Source: Methylomonas methanica (GTDB taxonomy: Bacteria; Pseudomonadota; Gammaproteobacteria; Methylococcales; Methylomonadaceae). From it: a stretch of DNA of 64,000 nucleotides. The notes beneath the pieces are model-generated. The model did no database searches. It was not told where the DNA came from and was given only the letters and a program-made list of their open reading frames with translations. Of the stretch, positions 56,242 to 64,000 are shown piece after piece (within the stretch, counting starts at the first letter, position 1; each line of letters begins with the position of its first letter). The stretch spans positions 180,922 through 244,921 of the forward strand of contig LUUF01000043.1 in NCBI GenBank assembly GCA_001644045.1, given 5' to 3'. A program made the translations under genes and the position numbers.

Positions 56242-56794
56242 CGCCATCGACTATCAACTGATTGCGGCCGTGCAAGCCGGTTTGCCGATCGCCGCCCGCC
56301 CTTATGCGGTGATAGCCGAGCAATTGGCGATCACCGAGCAGGACGTAATCGAGCGTCTGGCACGCTTGAAGACTCAGGGTTTGATCAAGCGCTGGGGCGT
56401 GGTGGTCAAGCATCGCCAACTAGGCTACCGGGCCAATGCCATGATCGTGATGAATGTACCGGACGAGCGCGTGGCTCGGGTCGGCGCCTTGATCAGCCAG
56501 CAGGCTTGCGTGAATCTGTGTTACCAACGCCCGCGCCAAGGTGAGGTCTGGCCCTATAACCTGTATTGCATGATCCACGGCAAGAGCCGGGAGGTCGTGC
56601 TGGAACAATGGGCAGAACTGCGGCATGACTGCAATTTAAGCGATTACCCTTTTGAAGTGTTGTTCAGCCGGCGTTGCTTTAAACAGCGCGGAGCTTTATA
56701 TGCTCGCCAGATTGCAAAAGGCGATGGGCCAACCCCCTCTCTTATTGGAGAGGAGATTAAAAACAAACTGTCTTTCGGCGTGCACTTCGCCTAA
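56234..56794 (+). CDS. nirL: Siroheme decarboxylase subunit NirL
   Basis: 186 residues, Lrp/AsnC-like, of the 'CYQRPR...WPYNLYCMIHGK' type typical of NirL and NirH. The active NirDLGH proteins use paired subunits of the two types, and this follows its NirD partner. Compared with nirH here it has about 25 extra C-terminal residues (GDGPTPSLIGEEIKNKL) that read across a CCTCTC-TTATTG-GAGAGG stem-loop in the DNA, probably a recent extension of the frame. Confidence 0.9.
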   Translation: MIDAIDYQLIAAVQAGLPIAARPYAVIAEQLAITEQDVIERLARLKTQGLIKRWGVVVKHRQLGYRANAMIVMNVPDERVARVGALISQQACVNLCYQRPRQGEVWPYNLYCMIHGKSREVVLEQWAELRHDCNLSDYPFEVLFSRRCFKQRGALYARQIAKGDGPTPSLIGEEIKNKLSFGVHFA

Positions 56795-56796
56795 AC

Positions 56797-57240
56797 ATGG
56801 ACGCCATAGACAAAGCCATCGTCAATCGCTTGCAGCAAGGTTTCCCTATCTGCGTATCGCCCTACCAACGGGTTGCCGAGGAATTGTGCCTTCCGGAAGC
56901 CGAATTGCTATCCAGATTGCAAGCCATGTTGGCTGACGGGGTGCTATCGCGGTTTGGGCCTATGTATCACGCCGAACAAATGGGTGGGGCTCTGACTTTG
57001 GCAGTCCTGAAAGTGCCCGACGAACGTTTTGATGAGGTCACCGAAATCGTCAATGCTTTCCCGGAAGTGGCCCATAACTATGCTCGCAATCATTTACTCA
57101 ACATGTGGTTTGTGCTGGCGACCGAAAAGCCGGAACAGGTGCAAAGTGTGATTGCCGAAATCGAGCGGCAGACCGGATTGCCGGTCTACAACATGCCGAA
57201 AATCAGCGAATACTACGTTGGTTTGCAATTGGAAGCCTGA
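56797..57240 (+). CDS. nirG: Siroheme decarboxylase subunit NirG
   Basis: 147 residues, Lrp/AsnC-like, of the NirD/NirG type (VAHNYARNHLLNMWFVLAT). N-terminal half YQRVAEELCLPEAELLSRLQAMLADGVLSRFGPMYHAEQMGG is helix-turn-helix-like but is used in the enzyme and not for DNA binding. It ends inside the nirH start codon (ATGA-type overlap). Confidence 0.91.
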   Translation: MDAIDKAIVNRLQQGFPICVSPYQRVAEELCLPEAELLSRLQAMLADGVLSRFGPMYHAEQMGGALTLAVLKVPDERFDEVTEIVNAFPEVAHNYARNHLLNMWFVLATEKPEQVQSVIAEIERQTGLPVYNMPKISEYYVGLQLEA

Positions 57241-57719
57241 TGCCAATCGATGAGATAGACCGACAAATTATCCAGGCCACCCAGGCCGGCTTGCCGCTGG
57301 TTAGCGAACCGTATCAAGCGGTTGCCGAGCAACTGGGTTTGTCTGCCCAAGCTGTGATGTTGCACATCGCCGAGATGCAGCAGACCGGTGTGATCCGCCG
57401 TATTGCCGCAGTGCCCAACCATTACAAACTGGGTTATTGCTACAATGGTATGACGGTTTGGGATGTCGAGGATAGCCATGTCGACGAACTTGGACAAAAG
57501 GTCGCGAAACTGCCGTTTGTCAGCCACTGTTACCAGCGCCCCCGGCATTTGCCGGATTGGCCGTACAATCTTTTCGCCATGGTGCACGGCAAAACCGAAG
57601 CCGACGCCGAACAGCAAGTGGCAATCATCGCCGAATTATTGGGCGCGCAAGCGCGCAGTCACGAGGTGCTGTACAGCACCAAAATTCTAAAAAAGACCGG
57701 TTTGCGAATCGGAGGATAA
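57240..57719 (+). CDS. nirH: Siroheme decarboxylase subunit NirH
   Basis: 159 residues from ATG 57240, which overlaps the nirG stop; a longer frame from 57105 is an artefact. NirL/NirH-type: VSHCYQRPRHLPDWPYNLFAMVHGKTE and EVLYSTKILKKTGLRI. Works with NirG in siroheme decarboxylation. Followed by GGAGG and nirJ 3 bp later. Confidence 0.92.
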   Translation: MPIDEIDRQIIQATQAGLPLVSEPYQAVAEQLGLSAQAVMLHIAEMQQTGVIRRIAAVPNHYKLGYCYNGMTVWDVEDSHVDELGQKVAKLPFVSHCYQRPRHLPDWPYNLFAMVHGKTEADAEQQVAIIAELLGAQARSHEVLYSTKILKKTGLRIGG

Positions 57720-57722
57720 GGC

Positions 57723-58862
57723 ATGTTCAGACTAAGCCAATACATGCGCGAACTGCTGCATCCGACCCCGCTGGCCGCAACGCGCAAACCCTCAGGGCCG
57801 GTGGTGATCTGGAATCTGATTCGTCGCTGCAACCTGACTTGCAAGCATTGCTACACCACGTCTGCGGACATTAATTTCCCTGGCGAACTGAGTACGCCGG
57901 AAATCTACACCGTGATGGACGACCTAAAAGCCTTCAAAGTACCGGTGTTGATCCTGTCCGGCGGCGAGCCGCTGCTGCATCCGGATATTTTCGCCATCTC
58001 GCAGCGCGCCCGCGACATGGGGTTTTATGTGGCTTTGTCCAGCAACGGCACGTTGATTGACGAAAGTAACATCGAGCAAATCGCCGCGATCGACTATCAA
58101 TATATCGGCGTTAGTCTGGATGGCATTGGTCAAACTCATGACTCATTCCGCCAGAAGCAAGGTTCGTTCGAGGCGTCGCTGGCCGGTATTCGTTTATGCC
58201 GCGAACACAACATCAAGGCCGGCGTCAGGTTTACGCTGACCCAAGACAATGCTCACGATTTCGATGGTCTGTTGCAATTGATGGACGACGAAGACATCGA
58301 CAAATTCTACCTGTCGCATTTGAACTACGGCGGCCGCGGCAACAAGAACCGCAAGGACGACGCCGAGTTTCAGTTGACCCGCAAGGTGATGGATAGCTTG
58401 TTCGAAAAGTCGTTAAGCTGGGAACAGCAAGGCTTGCATCGCGAAGTGGTGACCGGCAACAACGACGCCGACGCGGTGTATTTTTTGCACTGGGTCAAGC
58501 GCCGCTTCCCCGAGCAAGTGGAGCACATTCAGGCCAAATTGCAGCAATGGGGCGGCAATGCTTCCGGCGTAAACGTCGCCAATATCGATAATCTGGGCAA
58601 TGTGCATCCGGACACGTTCTGGTGGCATTACGGCTTGGGTAACGTCCGTAAACGGCCTTTCTCTGAAATCTGGCCGGACATCACCGATCCGCTGATGGCT
58701 GGATTGAAAGCATCGCCCCGGCCGCTGAAAGGCCGTTGCGGCGACTGTCATTATCAAAGTATCTGCAACGGTAATACGCGCGTTCGCGCTCAGCAAATGA
58801 CTGGCGATTTTTGGGCCGAGGATCCGGGCTGTTATCTGCTGGACGAAGAAATCATCGCTTAG
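57723..58862 (+). CDS. nirJ: Heme d1 biosynthesis radical SAM protein NirJ
   Basis: 379 residues. Radical SAM core with Cys36-x3-Cys40-x2-Cys43 (RRCNLTCKHCYTTS), VLILSGGEPLLHPD and GVSLDGIGQTHDSFR; C-terminal SPASM-like extension with GRCGDCHYQSICNG and DPGCYL for a second Fe-S cluster. It replaces the two propionates of didecarboxysiroheme by oxo groups to give pre-heme d1. Strong GGAGG ribosome site. No nirE is in the window. Confidence 0.96.
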   Translation: MFRLSQYMRELLHPTPLAATRKPSGPVVIWNLIRRCNLTCKHCYTTSADINFPGELSTPEIYTVMDDLKAFKVPVLILSGGEPLLHPDIFAISQRARDMGFYVALSSNGTLIDESNIEQIAAIDYQYIGVSLDGIGQTHDSFRQKQGSFEASLAGIRLCREHNIKAGVRFTLTQDNAHDFDGLLQLMDDEDIDKFYLSHLNYGGRGNKNRKDDAEFQLTRKVMDSLFEKSLSWEQQGLHREVVTGNNDADAVYFLHWVKRRFPEQVEHIQAKLQQWGGNASGVNVANIDNLGNVHPDTFWWHYGLGNVRKRPFSEIWPDITDPLMAGLKASPRPLKGRCGDCHYQSICNGNTRVRAQQMTGDFWAEDPGCYLLDEEIIA

Positions 58863-58896
58863 ATAGATTTGCGCTGTCTAAGATGAGCAATGAGTA

Positions 58897-59163
58897 ATGA
58901 TTAATCTGGAAAAAGTCGCTATTTACAGAAAGTTTGCCGGAGACATCGACGGTTGGGCCAGGATGGCTTCCGCTGCGGAAAAGGCTATGTTGACTGGCGA
59001 CGACTGGCGGCAAATCGATAGTTTTGTTCAGGACTTTGGTTTGGTTAAGGCCGGTTTGGCATCAGCACGCTATGCGGAGAAATTGCATGCGCGGATAGTC
59101 GAGTCGATTACCGATGCCGAAACCCTGGCAGCACTGAAGGAGTTGGTCGAGCAATTGGCTTGA
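58897..59163 (+). CDS. Small unknown protein at the end of the nir cluster
   Basis: 88 residues, all-helical in character (INLEKVAIYRKFAGDIDGWARMASAAEKAMLTGDDWRQIDSFVQDF...), no cysteines, signal peptide or membrane helix. I do not recognise it. It lies 34 bp after nirJ on the same strand and converges on sixA. Ribosome site is weak, but the sense frame looks coding. Confidence 0.65.
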   Translation: MINLEKVAIYRKFAGDIDGWARMASAAEKAMLTGDDWRQIDSFVQDFGLVKAGLASARYAEKLHARIVESITDAETLAALKELVEQLA

Positions 59164-59182
59164 AATCTGGATAGGCTGGTCC

Positions 59183-59668
59183 TTAGCGCATCAATGAGCA
59201 CGGGACGCTCCACAGCAATTTAGCCGAAGCTTGATCCGACAAATCGGCATCCAGGCGGGTTAGAGAGGCTTTTTTGATGACAATGTTGTCGGGAACGGTG
59301 CCCAGCAAACGGGAAACGGTAATCGAGAAATCCGGTTCGTGACCCACCAGCCAAACGTCGTCCAGACCTTGCTCGGCCAGTTTGGCAAGTTCGGTGAGTA
59401 TAGTGGGTGCGGAAGTGTCGATGCCCAACCAGTCAGCGGTTTGCGGGGCAGGGCTACCAGGCAGGCGTTGGTTGAGGATCCTCGCGGTTTGTTGGGCGCG
59501 TAACAGCGGACTGCAATAAATCGATCCCGGAATCAAACCGTTGGCTAAACAAAATGCCGCCACGCGTTTTACCTGTTTTTCGCCTTTGTCTATTAAGGCT
59601 CTATCTGCATCGGGGACGGATAAACTGCTATCTTCGGCGGTGGCGTGTCTGAGGAAGGTGATGAGCAT
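59183..59668 (-). CDS. sixA: Phosphohistidine phosphatase SixA-like
   Basis: 161 residues from ATG 59668 with AGGAGG six bases upstream; a longer frame is less likely. Histidine phosphatase motif LITFLRHATAED (RH), YCSPLLRAQQTARIL, and VWLVGHEPDFSITVSRLLG (second His). SixA removes phosphate from phosphohistidines of relay or PTS proteins in the cytoplasm. Divergent from erpA. Confidence 0.9.
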   Translation of the reverse strand: MLITFLRHATAEDSSLSVPDADRALIDKGEKQVKRVAAFCLANGLIPGSIYCSPLLRAQQTARILNQRLPGSPAPQTADWLGIDTSAPTILTELAKLAEQGLDDVWLVGHEPDFSITVSRLLGTVPDNIVIKKASLTRLDADLSDQASAKLLWSVPCSLMR

Positions 59669-59845
59669 GGCAAGCCTCCTTGTTGAGCGATTTTGGGTGG
59701 GATTATTCCAGATATCAACCATCTCTGATTCTAGGCGAATCTGTGGGGTTTGCTATAAAATTCCAGCGAGATTTGTCGCGAATACTAACTCAGTTGTCGC
59801 TTTGTTTGCGCTTTTGTCAGCAGCCCGAAAAATATAGTTGATAAT

Positions 59846-59876
59846 TCTTGACTGAATTACTGGGTATAGTCATAAT
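59846..59876 (+). promoter_or_regulatory. erpA promoter with IscR type-1-like overlap
   Basis: TTGACT (59848-59853), 17-bp spacer, CATAAT (59871-59876). The stretch CTTGACTGAATTACTGGGTAT matches most of the IscR type 1 motif (ATASYYGACTRWWWYAGTCRRSTAT) and lies in the same relation to the promoter as in the E. coli isc control region. No iscR is in the window. Confidence 0.65.
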
Positions 59877-59909
59877 CATTTAATCTTTCAATTGCTTATA
59901 GAGTTTTAT

Positions 59910-60242
59910 ATGTCCGATCCTATTGTTTTTACCGACAGTGCCGCGCAAAAAGTAGCAGGTTTAATTCAGGAAGAGGGTAACGATAATCTTAAGCTCAGAG
60001 TCTATATTAGCGGCGGCGGCTGTTCCGGATTTCAATACGGGTTTACCTTTGACGAAGAAGTAAACGACGACGATACGCAAATCGTCAAAGACGGCGTAAC
60101 GGTGCTGATCGATTCGATGAGTATCCAGTACCTTAGCGGCGCGGAAATCGATTACAAGGAAGACCTGTCTGGTGCGCAATTCGTAATTCGCAATCCTAAT
60201 GCGACAACAACTTGCGGTTGCGGCTCGTCTTTCTCAGCTTAA
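59910..60242 (+). CDS. erpA: Iron-sulfur cluster insertion protein ErpA
   Basis: 110 residues from ATG 59910. A-type carrier with the three ligand cysteines Cys38 ([11 protein letters not shown]), Cys102 and Cys104 (TTCGCGSSF), and [20 protein letters not shown]. It delivers clusters to apo-enzymes; nearby clients would include LeuC, NirJ and the radical SAM protein. It overlaps anmK tail-to-tail by 9 bp. Confidence 0.95.
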   Translation: MSDPIVFTDSAAQKVAGLIQEEGNDNLKLRVYISGGGCSGFQYGFTFDEEVNDDDTQIVKDGVTVLIDSMSIQYLSGAEIDYKEDLSGAQFVIRNPNATTTCGCGSSFSA

Positions 60243-61349
60243 ACCGTTTTTACCCGGATAAATCCCACCTAATACCGCGGGCGTACTAGCGCCCGTGACG
60301 CTACACAAATTTCCCGGCAAATTGTTCAAGGTTTGCCGTGCCAGCCAGGCAAACGCAATGGCTTCGACATGATCGGGATCAATTCCCAGTTCCGCTGTCG
60401 ACATTGCCGGCATATTCAGGCGTTTTCGCAAAAGAGTCATCAAATGGCCGTTATGGGCGCCACCGCCGCAGATCAATGTTTGCAAGGTGTCGGGCGCATA
60501 TTGGCGAATGGCGTCGGCGATGGTCTCGGCGCTGAATTGGCAGAGCGTGGCTTGAATGTCTTCCGGCTTAAGATTGTTGAATAAGCGGAGTTTTTGTTTT
60601 AGCCACGCTGGCGAGAAATATTCCTTGCCGGTACTTTTCGGCGGCGCCAGCCGGAAATAGTCGTCGTCTTTTAATGCGTCGAGCAAGGCCGGATACGGTT
60701 TACCCTTGGCTGCCCAGTCGCCATTGCGGTCATAAGGCTGATTGCAGTGTTCTTGACACCACCAGTCCATCAAGCCGTTGCCGGGGCCGGTATCGAAACC
60801 GATGACCGTTTTATCGTTCAATACCGTTATGTTGGCAATACCGCCAATATTGACGACTACCCTGGCTTGCGTGACATCGCTAAAAACCGCTTGATGAAAG
60901 GCCGGAACCAGAGGGGCTCCTTGACCGCCGACTGTAATGTCACGGCGGCGGAAATCCGCGACGGTGGTGATGCCGGTTATTTCGGCGATGCGATTCGGGT
61001 CGCCAATTTGCAGAGAAAAACCATTGGCTGTCTCCGGGGCGTGATAAACGGTTTGGCCGTGGCTACCGATGGCCTTGATTGCGCTCGCCGGAATGTTGGC
61101 ATTATTCAGCAGCGTCTGTGCTGTTTTGCCGAATAAACGACCGATCTGGCTATCGAGTGAGCCATAATCTGTTAACAGGATGGGTTGATTCGGTTGGCTA
61201 AGGTTATGAAGTTTTTGCCGGAGTTCTGCGGAAAATGGTTGGTAATGGAAGGCGACAAGCTGTATTTTGCCACCGCTAAAATCGACAAGACCAGCATCGA
61301 TACCATCGATACTGGTCCCTGACATTAAACCTATATATAGCTCGGACAC
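60234..61349 (-). CDS. anmK: Anhydro-N-acetylmuramic acid kinase
   Basis: 371 residues from GTG 61349. [68 protein letters not shown], and [13 protein letters not shown] are all AnmK hallmarks. It opens and phosphorylates 1,6-anhydroMurNAc released by lytic transglycosylases such as the ones at 8719 and 12502, feeding wall recycling. Starts 4 bp after the M23 peptidase, a common pair. Confidence 0.96.
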   Translation of the reverse strand: MSELYIGLMSGTSIDGIDAGLVDFSGGKIQLVAFHYQPFSAELRQKLHNLSQPNQPILLTDYGSLDSQIGRLFGKTAQTLLNNANIPASAIKAIGSHGQTVYHAPETANGFSLQIGDPNRIAEITGITTVADFRRRDITVGGQGAPLVPAFHQAVFSDVTQARVVVNIGGIANITVLNDKTVIGFDTGPGNGLMDWWCQEHCNQPYDRNGDWAAKGKPYPALLDALKDDDYFRLAPPKSTGKEYFSPAWLKQKLRLFNNLKPEDIQATLCQFSAETIADAIRQYAPDTLQTLICGGGAHNGHLMTLLRKRLNMPAMSTAELGIDPDHVEAIAFAWLARQTLNNLPGNLCSVTGASTPAVLGGIYPGKNGLS

Positions 61350-61353
61350 CGTT

Positions 61354-62655
61354 TTAGTTTTGAGCTACCAAAGCGTCGCCCTTGGCTTGTTTCAGTTGCG
61401 CCACAAATGGCTGGGTTTGTGCTCTGAATTTGGCTAATAAGGCTTTGTCCATAGGTATCGAGCGCGGTATTTTGGCTGTAACCGGATTGACGTGCTCACC
61501 GCCGATTCTGAATTCATAATGCAAATGCGGGCCGGTGGCTAGGCCGGTTTTGCCGACGTAACCGATCACGTCGCCTTGTTTGATGGCGCTGCCGAGTTTT
61601 TGACCGGATTTGAAGCCGGATAAGTGGGCGTACAAGGTTGAATATTTTTGGCCGTGTTCGATTTCCACGACGTTGCCATAGCCGTTTTTTACGCCGCGAA
61701 ATACGATTTTGCCGTCGCCGGTGGTTTTAACCGGTGTACCGATGGCGGCAGAATAATCGACGCCTTTGTGAGCACGGATGGTGTTCAGGATCGGGTGTCT
61801 GCGATGTAAGTCAAAATGCGAGCTGATTTTGGCGAAGTCCATCGGAGTTTGTAGGAAGGCTTTGCGCAAACCGTTGCCGTCAGGGGTGTAATAGCCGGTA
61901 TTGCCTTGGTTATCTTCGAAACGCACGGCGGTGTAAGTTTTACCCTGGTTGACGAATTCAACCGAGAGAATTTCGCCGGTATCGAATTCTTTACCGTCCA
62001 CAAACAGTTTTTCATAGACGACAGTAAATTGGTCGCCATCTCTTAAATTCAATGCAAAATCGATGTCCCAGGCAAAAATGTCGGCCAGTTTCAGAATCAG
62101 TTTTTCAGGGAGGCCTGCTTCCTTGCCGTCTTCGAATAGCGAAGAGTCAATCGTGCCTTTGCTGCTGGCGAGTTGGTAATCGACTTTTTTGCTTAGCAAC
62201 GCGACGTCGAACTCATCGTCGTGCCGCGTAGCAATTAGTGTTTCGAAAGGATTTTTGCTGTAAGTCAGTTGTTCCAGTTCGCCGGATGCATTCAAAGTAG
62301 CAACGACGTCCTGGCCTGGTTCGACATCTGCGAACTGCTTGCCCGTGGCGTTGGCATGGATGATTTTGTGCAAATCTTCCCGGCTAAGATTTAAAGCTGA
62401 GAAAATGCTGGACAGGTTTTCACCGGATTTAACGGTATGTTCCAGTTCTTCGGTTATATCGAGATGTTGTACTTCGGGTGGTGCTACGTATTTAGTGTAT
62501 TGGTTGATCTTGGATGAGATCAGTCTGTCTTGCTCCAAGGTCTTTGCGTCTTCAAAACCTTTATGCGGTATCAATCCGTAACTTGCGCTTGCGGCAACAA
62601 CGGTGCAGGTGCCTAAAAGCACCGACTTGAGTATTCTGTTCTTCACAGTAATCAC
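61354..62655 (-). CDS. M23-family peptidoglycan DD-endopeptidase (MepM/OapA-like)
   Basis: 433 residues. N-terminal membrane anchor or signal (RILKSVLLGTCTVVAASASYGL), an OapA/LysM-like domain (EHTVKSGENLSSIFSALNLSREDLHKII), and a C-terminal peptidase M23 domain with HKGVDYSAAIGTPVKTTGDGKI (His, Asp zinc ligands), LYAHLSGF and GPHLHYEFRIGG (HxH). It cuts cross-link peptides in the periplasm. Coupled with anmK and divergent from tyrS. Confidence 0.92.
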   Translation of the reverse strand: MITVKNRILKSVLLGTCTVVAASASYGLIPHKGFEDAKTLEQDRLISSKINQYTKYVAPPEVQHLDITEELEHTVKSGENLSSIFSALNLSREDLHKIIHANATGKQFADVEPGQDVVATLNASGELEQLTYSKNPFETLIATRHDDEFDVALLSKKVDYQLASSKGTIDSSLFEDGKEAGLPEKLILKLADIFAWDIDFALNLRDGDQFTVVYEKLFVDGKEFDTGEILSVEFVNQGKTYTAVRFEDNQGNTGYYTPDGNGLRKAFLQTPMDFAKISSHFDLHRRHPILNTIRAHKGVDYSAAIGTPVKTTGDGKIVFRGVKNGYGNVVEIEHGQKYSTLYAHLSGFKSGQKLGSAIKQGDVIGYVGKTGLATGPHLHYEFRIGGEHVNPVTAKIPRSIPMDKALLAKFRAQTQPFVAQLKQAKGDALVAQN

Positions 62656-62790
62656 ACTTCATTGTTTGTCGAGCGTTTCATTGTAGGCAATTTTGGTGCA
62701 TAAGGCCAACAAAAGGCCATTTTTTATCCTTCCGTACAATTGCATCACTTATAATGCGCGCCCAAAACTTAAGGCTATCGGGAGAATAAA

Positions 62791-63987
62791 TTGTTGCAAG
62801 AAACCTTGGCTCAGTTGCGTTACGGCGCTGAAGAAATTTTGCTTGAATCGGACTTGGTTAAAAAGCTGGAGGAAAATCGACCGCTAACAATTAAGGCTGG
62901 ATTTGATCCGACAGCGCCCGATTTGCATCTGGGGCACACGGTGCTCATTAACAAGCTGAAGCAATTTCAGGATGCCGGCCATAACGTGCAATTTTTGATA
63001 GGCGATTTTACTGCCATGATAGGCGACCCGACGGGCAAAAACGTCACGCGTAAGCCTTTGAGTCGTGAAGAGGTGGTTGAAAACGCGAAAACCTATCAAG
63101 CACAGGTGTTTAAGATACTCGATCCCGATAAAACCGAGATTAAATTCAATTCGGCATGGATGGGGGTGATGACGAGCGCCGAATTAATCCAGTTAGCAGC
63201 GAGAAACACCGTGGCGAGAATGCTGGAGCGCGATGATTTCAGTAAGCGGTACAAGGGCGGCCAACCTATTGCGATTCACGAATTTCTATACCCATTAATA
63301 CAAGGTTATGACTCGGTGGTAATGAAAGCCGATGTCGAGTTGGGCGGTACCGATCAGAAGTTTAACTTGTTGATGGGTAGGCAGTTGCAGGAAGGTTATG
63401 GGCAAAAGCCGCAGGTCGTGTTGACGATGCCGATCTTGGAGGGGCTTGATGGTGTGCAGAAAATGTCCAAGTCACTTAACAACTACATAGGTATTGCGGA
63501 TGCGCCTGACGATATGTTCGGCAAGATTATGTCGATTTCCGATGAACTGATGTGGCGTTATTTTAAGTTATTGAGCTTTAAACCAATGACTGAGATAGAA
63601 GGTTGGCGAACTGCTTGCGAGGGTGGTGAAAATCCAAGAAATTACAAAGTCGCGCTTGCTCAGGAGATTGTTGCCAGATTTCATGGGCTACTGGCTGCAA
63701 AAACGGCGCTTGAGAATTTTGAGGCTCGGTTTCAGCGTGGCGCATTGCCGGAAGATATAGAGGATGTTCAAATTAAGGCCGATGACCAGGGAATGCCAAT
63801 TGCTAATGTGCTAAAAAACGCAGGGTTGGTGGAAAGCACTTCTGAGGCCTTGCGACTGATTAAGCAGGGGGGGGTAAAGATTGATGGCGAAAAACTGGAA
63901 GATCCCAAAGCTGTAATTTTGCCGCCGGCCAAGCATGTTTATCAAGTAGGTAAAAGAAAGTTTGCGCGAATAGAAATAATATCTTGA
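62791..63987 (+). CDS. tyrS: Tyrosyl-tRNA synthetase
   Basis: 398 residues from TTG 62791 (GGGAGA five bases upstream). Class I motifs [14 protein letters not shown] (HIGH-type) and [12 protein letters not shown] (KMSKS), [22 protein letters not shown] for tyrosine recognition, and a C-terminal S4-like RNA-binding domain ([19 protein letters not shown]). Belongs to the shorter, TyrZ-like type of the family, judging by its HLGH and [19 protein letters not shown] (62750-62755) is a candidate -10 without a clear -35. Confidence 0.96.
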   Translation: MLQETLAQLRYGAEEILLESDLVKKLEENRPLTIKAGFDPTAPDLHLGHTVLINKLKQFQDAGHNVQFLIGDFTAMIGDPTGKNVTRKPLSREEVVENAKTYQAQVFKILDPDKTEIKFNSAWMGVMTSAELIQLAARNTVARMLERDDFSKRYKGGQPIAIHEFLYPLIQGYDSVVMKADVELGGTDQKFNLLMGRQLQEGYGQKPQVVLTMPILEGLDGVQKMSKSLNNYIGIADAPDDMFGKIMSISDELMWRYFKLLSFKPMTEIEGWRTACEGGENPRNYKVALAQEIVARFHGLLAAKTALENFEARFQRGALPEDIEDVQIKADDQGMPIANVLKNAGLVESTSEALRLIKQGGVKIDGEKLEDPKAVILPPAKHVYQVGKRKFARIEIIS

Positions 63988-64000
63988 CGAGCTGTGTATT

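Overview
The window reads as chromosomal DNA of a free-living, flagellated Gram-negative gammaproteobacterium. Gene content and order (FimV, heme d1 cluster with a cd1-type cytochrome, VPLPA/PEP-CTERM protein, moderately GC-rich codon use) fit a methylotroph or methanotroph of the Methylomonas kind. That placement rests on remembered family resemblance and no marker gene here proves it. No CRISPR array, rRNA operon or intact insertion sequence was seen.

Layout. 1-3014 (minus): gatC-gatA-(Uma2-like gene)-gatB, the tRNA-dependent amidotransferase operon, with gatB cut by the window edge. 3129-14196 (plus): a cell-envelope block, mreB, mreC, mreD, mrdA (PBP2), rodA, mltB, then an MBOAT acyltransferase with an SGNH-like partner and an unusual FHA-transmembrane-lytic transglycosylase fusion. 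14307-15112: two small unknown proteins. 15259-29736: a flagellar locus; flgBCDEFGHIJKL and cheV-cheR run on the minus strand and flgA-flgM-flgN plus a PilZ (YcgR-like) gene on the plus strand. Sigma-54-like sites sit before flgB and flgA and a sigma-28-like site before flgM, giving a visible transcription hierarchy.

29765-36421: an AT-rich island of about 6.6 kb flanked by two identical, complete tRNA-Arg(CCU) genes in 82-bp direct repeats. It carries an H-NS-like protein, two unrecognised cargo genes, a small secreted protein, an SF2-helicase-like protein, a small zinc-finger protein and a tyrosine integrase next to the right repeat. Directly beyond it lies a frameshifted, N-terminally truncated large serine recombinase whose reading frame ends inside the second tRNA, so this tRNA is a repeated insertion hotspot. 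A 0.7-kb gene-free stretch and a PEP-CTERM protein gene follow.

38878-51462: an NAD-epimerase-like gene, then mostly minus-strand housekeeping: B12-binding radical SAM protein, fimV, asd, leuB, leuD, leuC, adk, rsmA, pdxA. 51549-59163: a MarR-type regulator with a C-terminal cysteine cluster, divergent from a nir cluster (cd1-type cytochrome, two small cytochromes c, nirF, nirD, nirL, nirG, nirH, nirJ, small unknown protein) for heme d1 synthesis and probably nitrite reduction. No nirE is in the window, so the first methylation step must be supplied from elsewhere. 59183-63987: sixA, erpA (promoter overlapping an IscR-like motif), anmK, an M23 peptidase and tyrS.

Most interesting points: the tRNA-flanked mini-island with its unknown cargo and origin-like repeats; the cd1 protein with mixed NirS/NirN/NirF features beside a cysteine-rich MarR protein; the FHA-lytic transglycosylase fusion beside a possible peptidoglycan acetylation pair; and an apparent ATA start codon in mreC.
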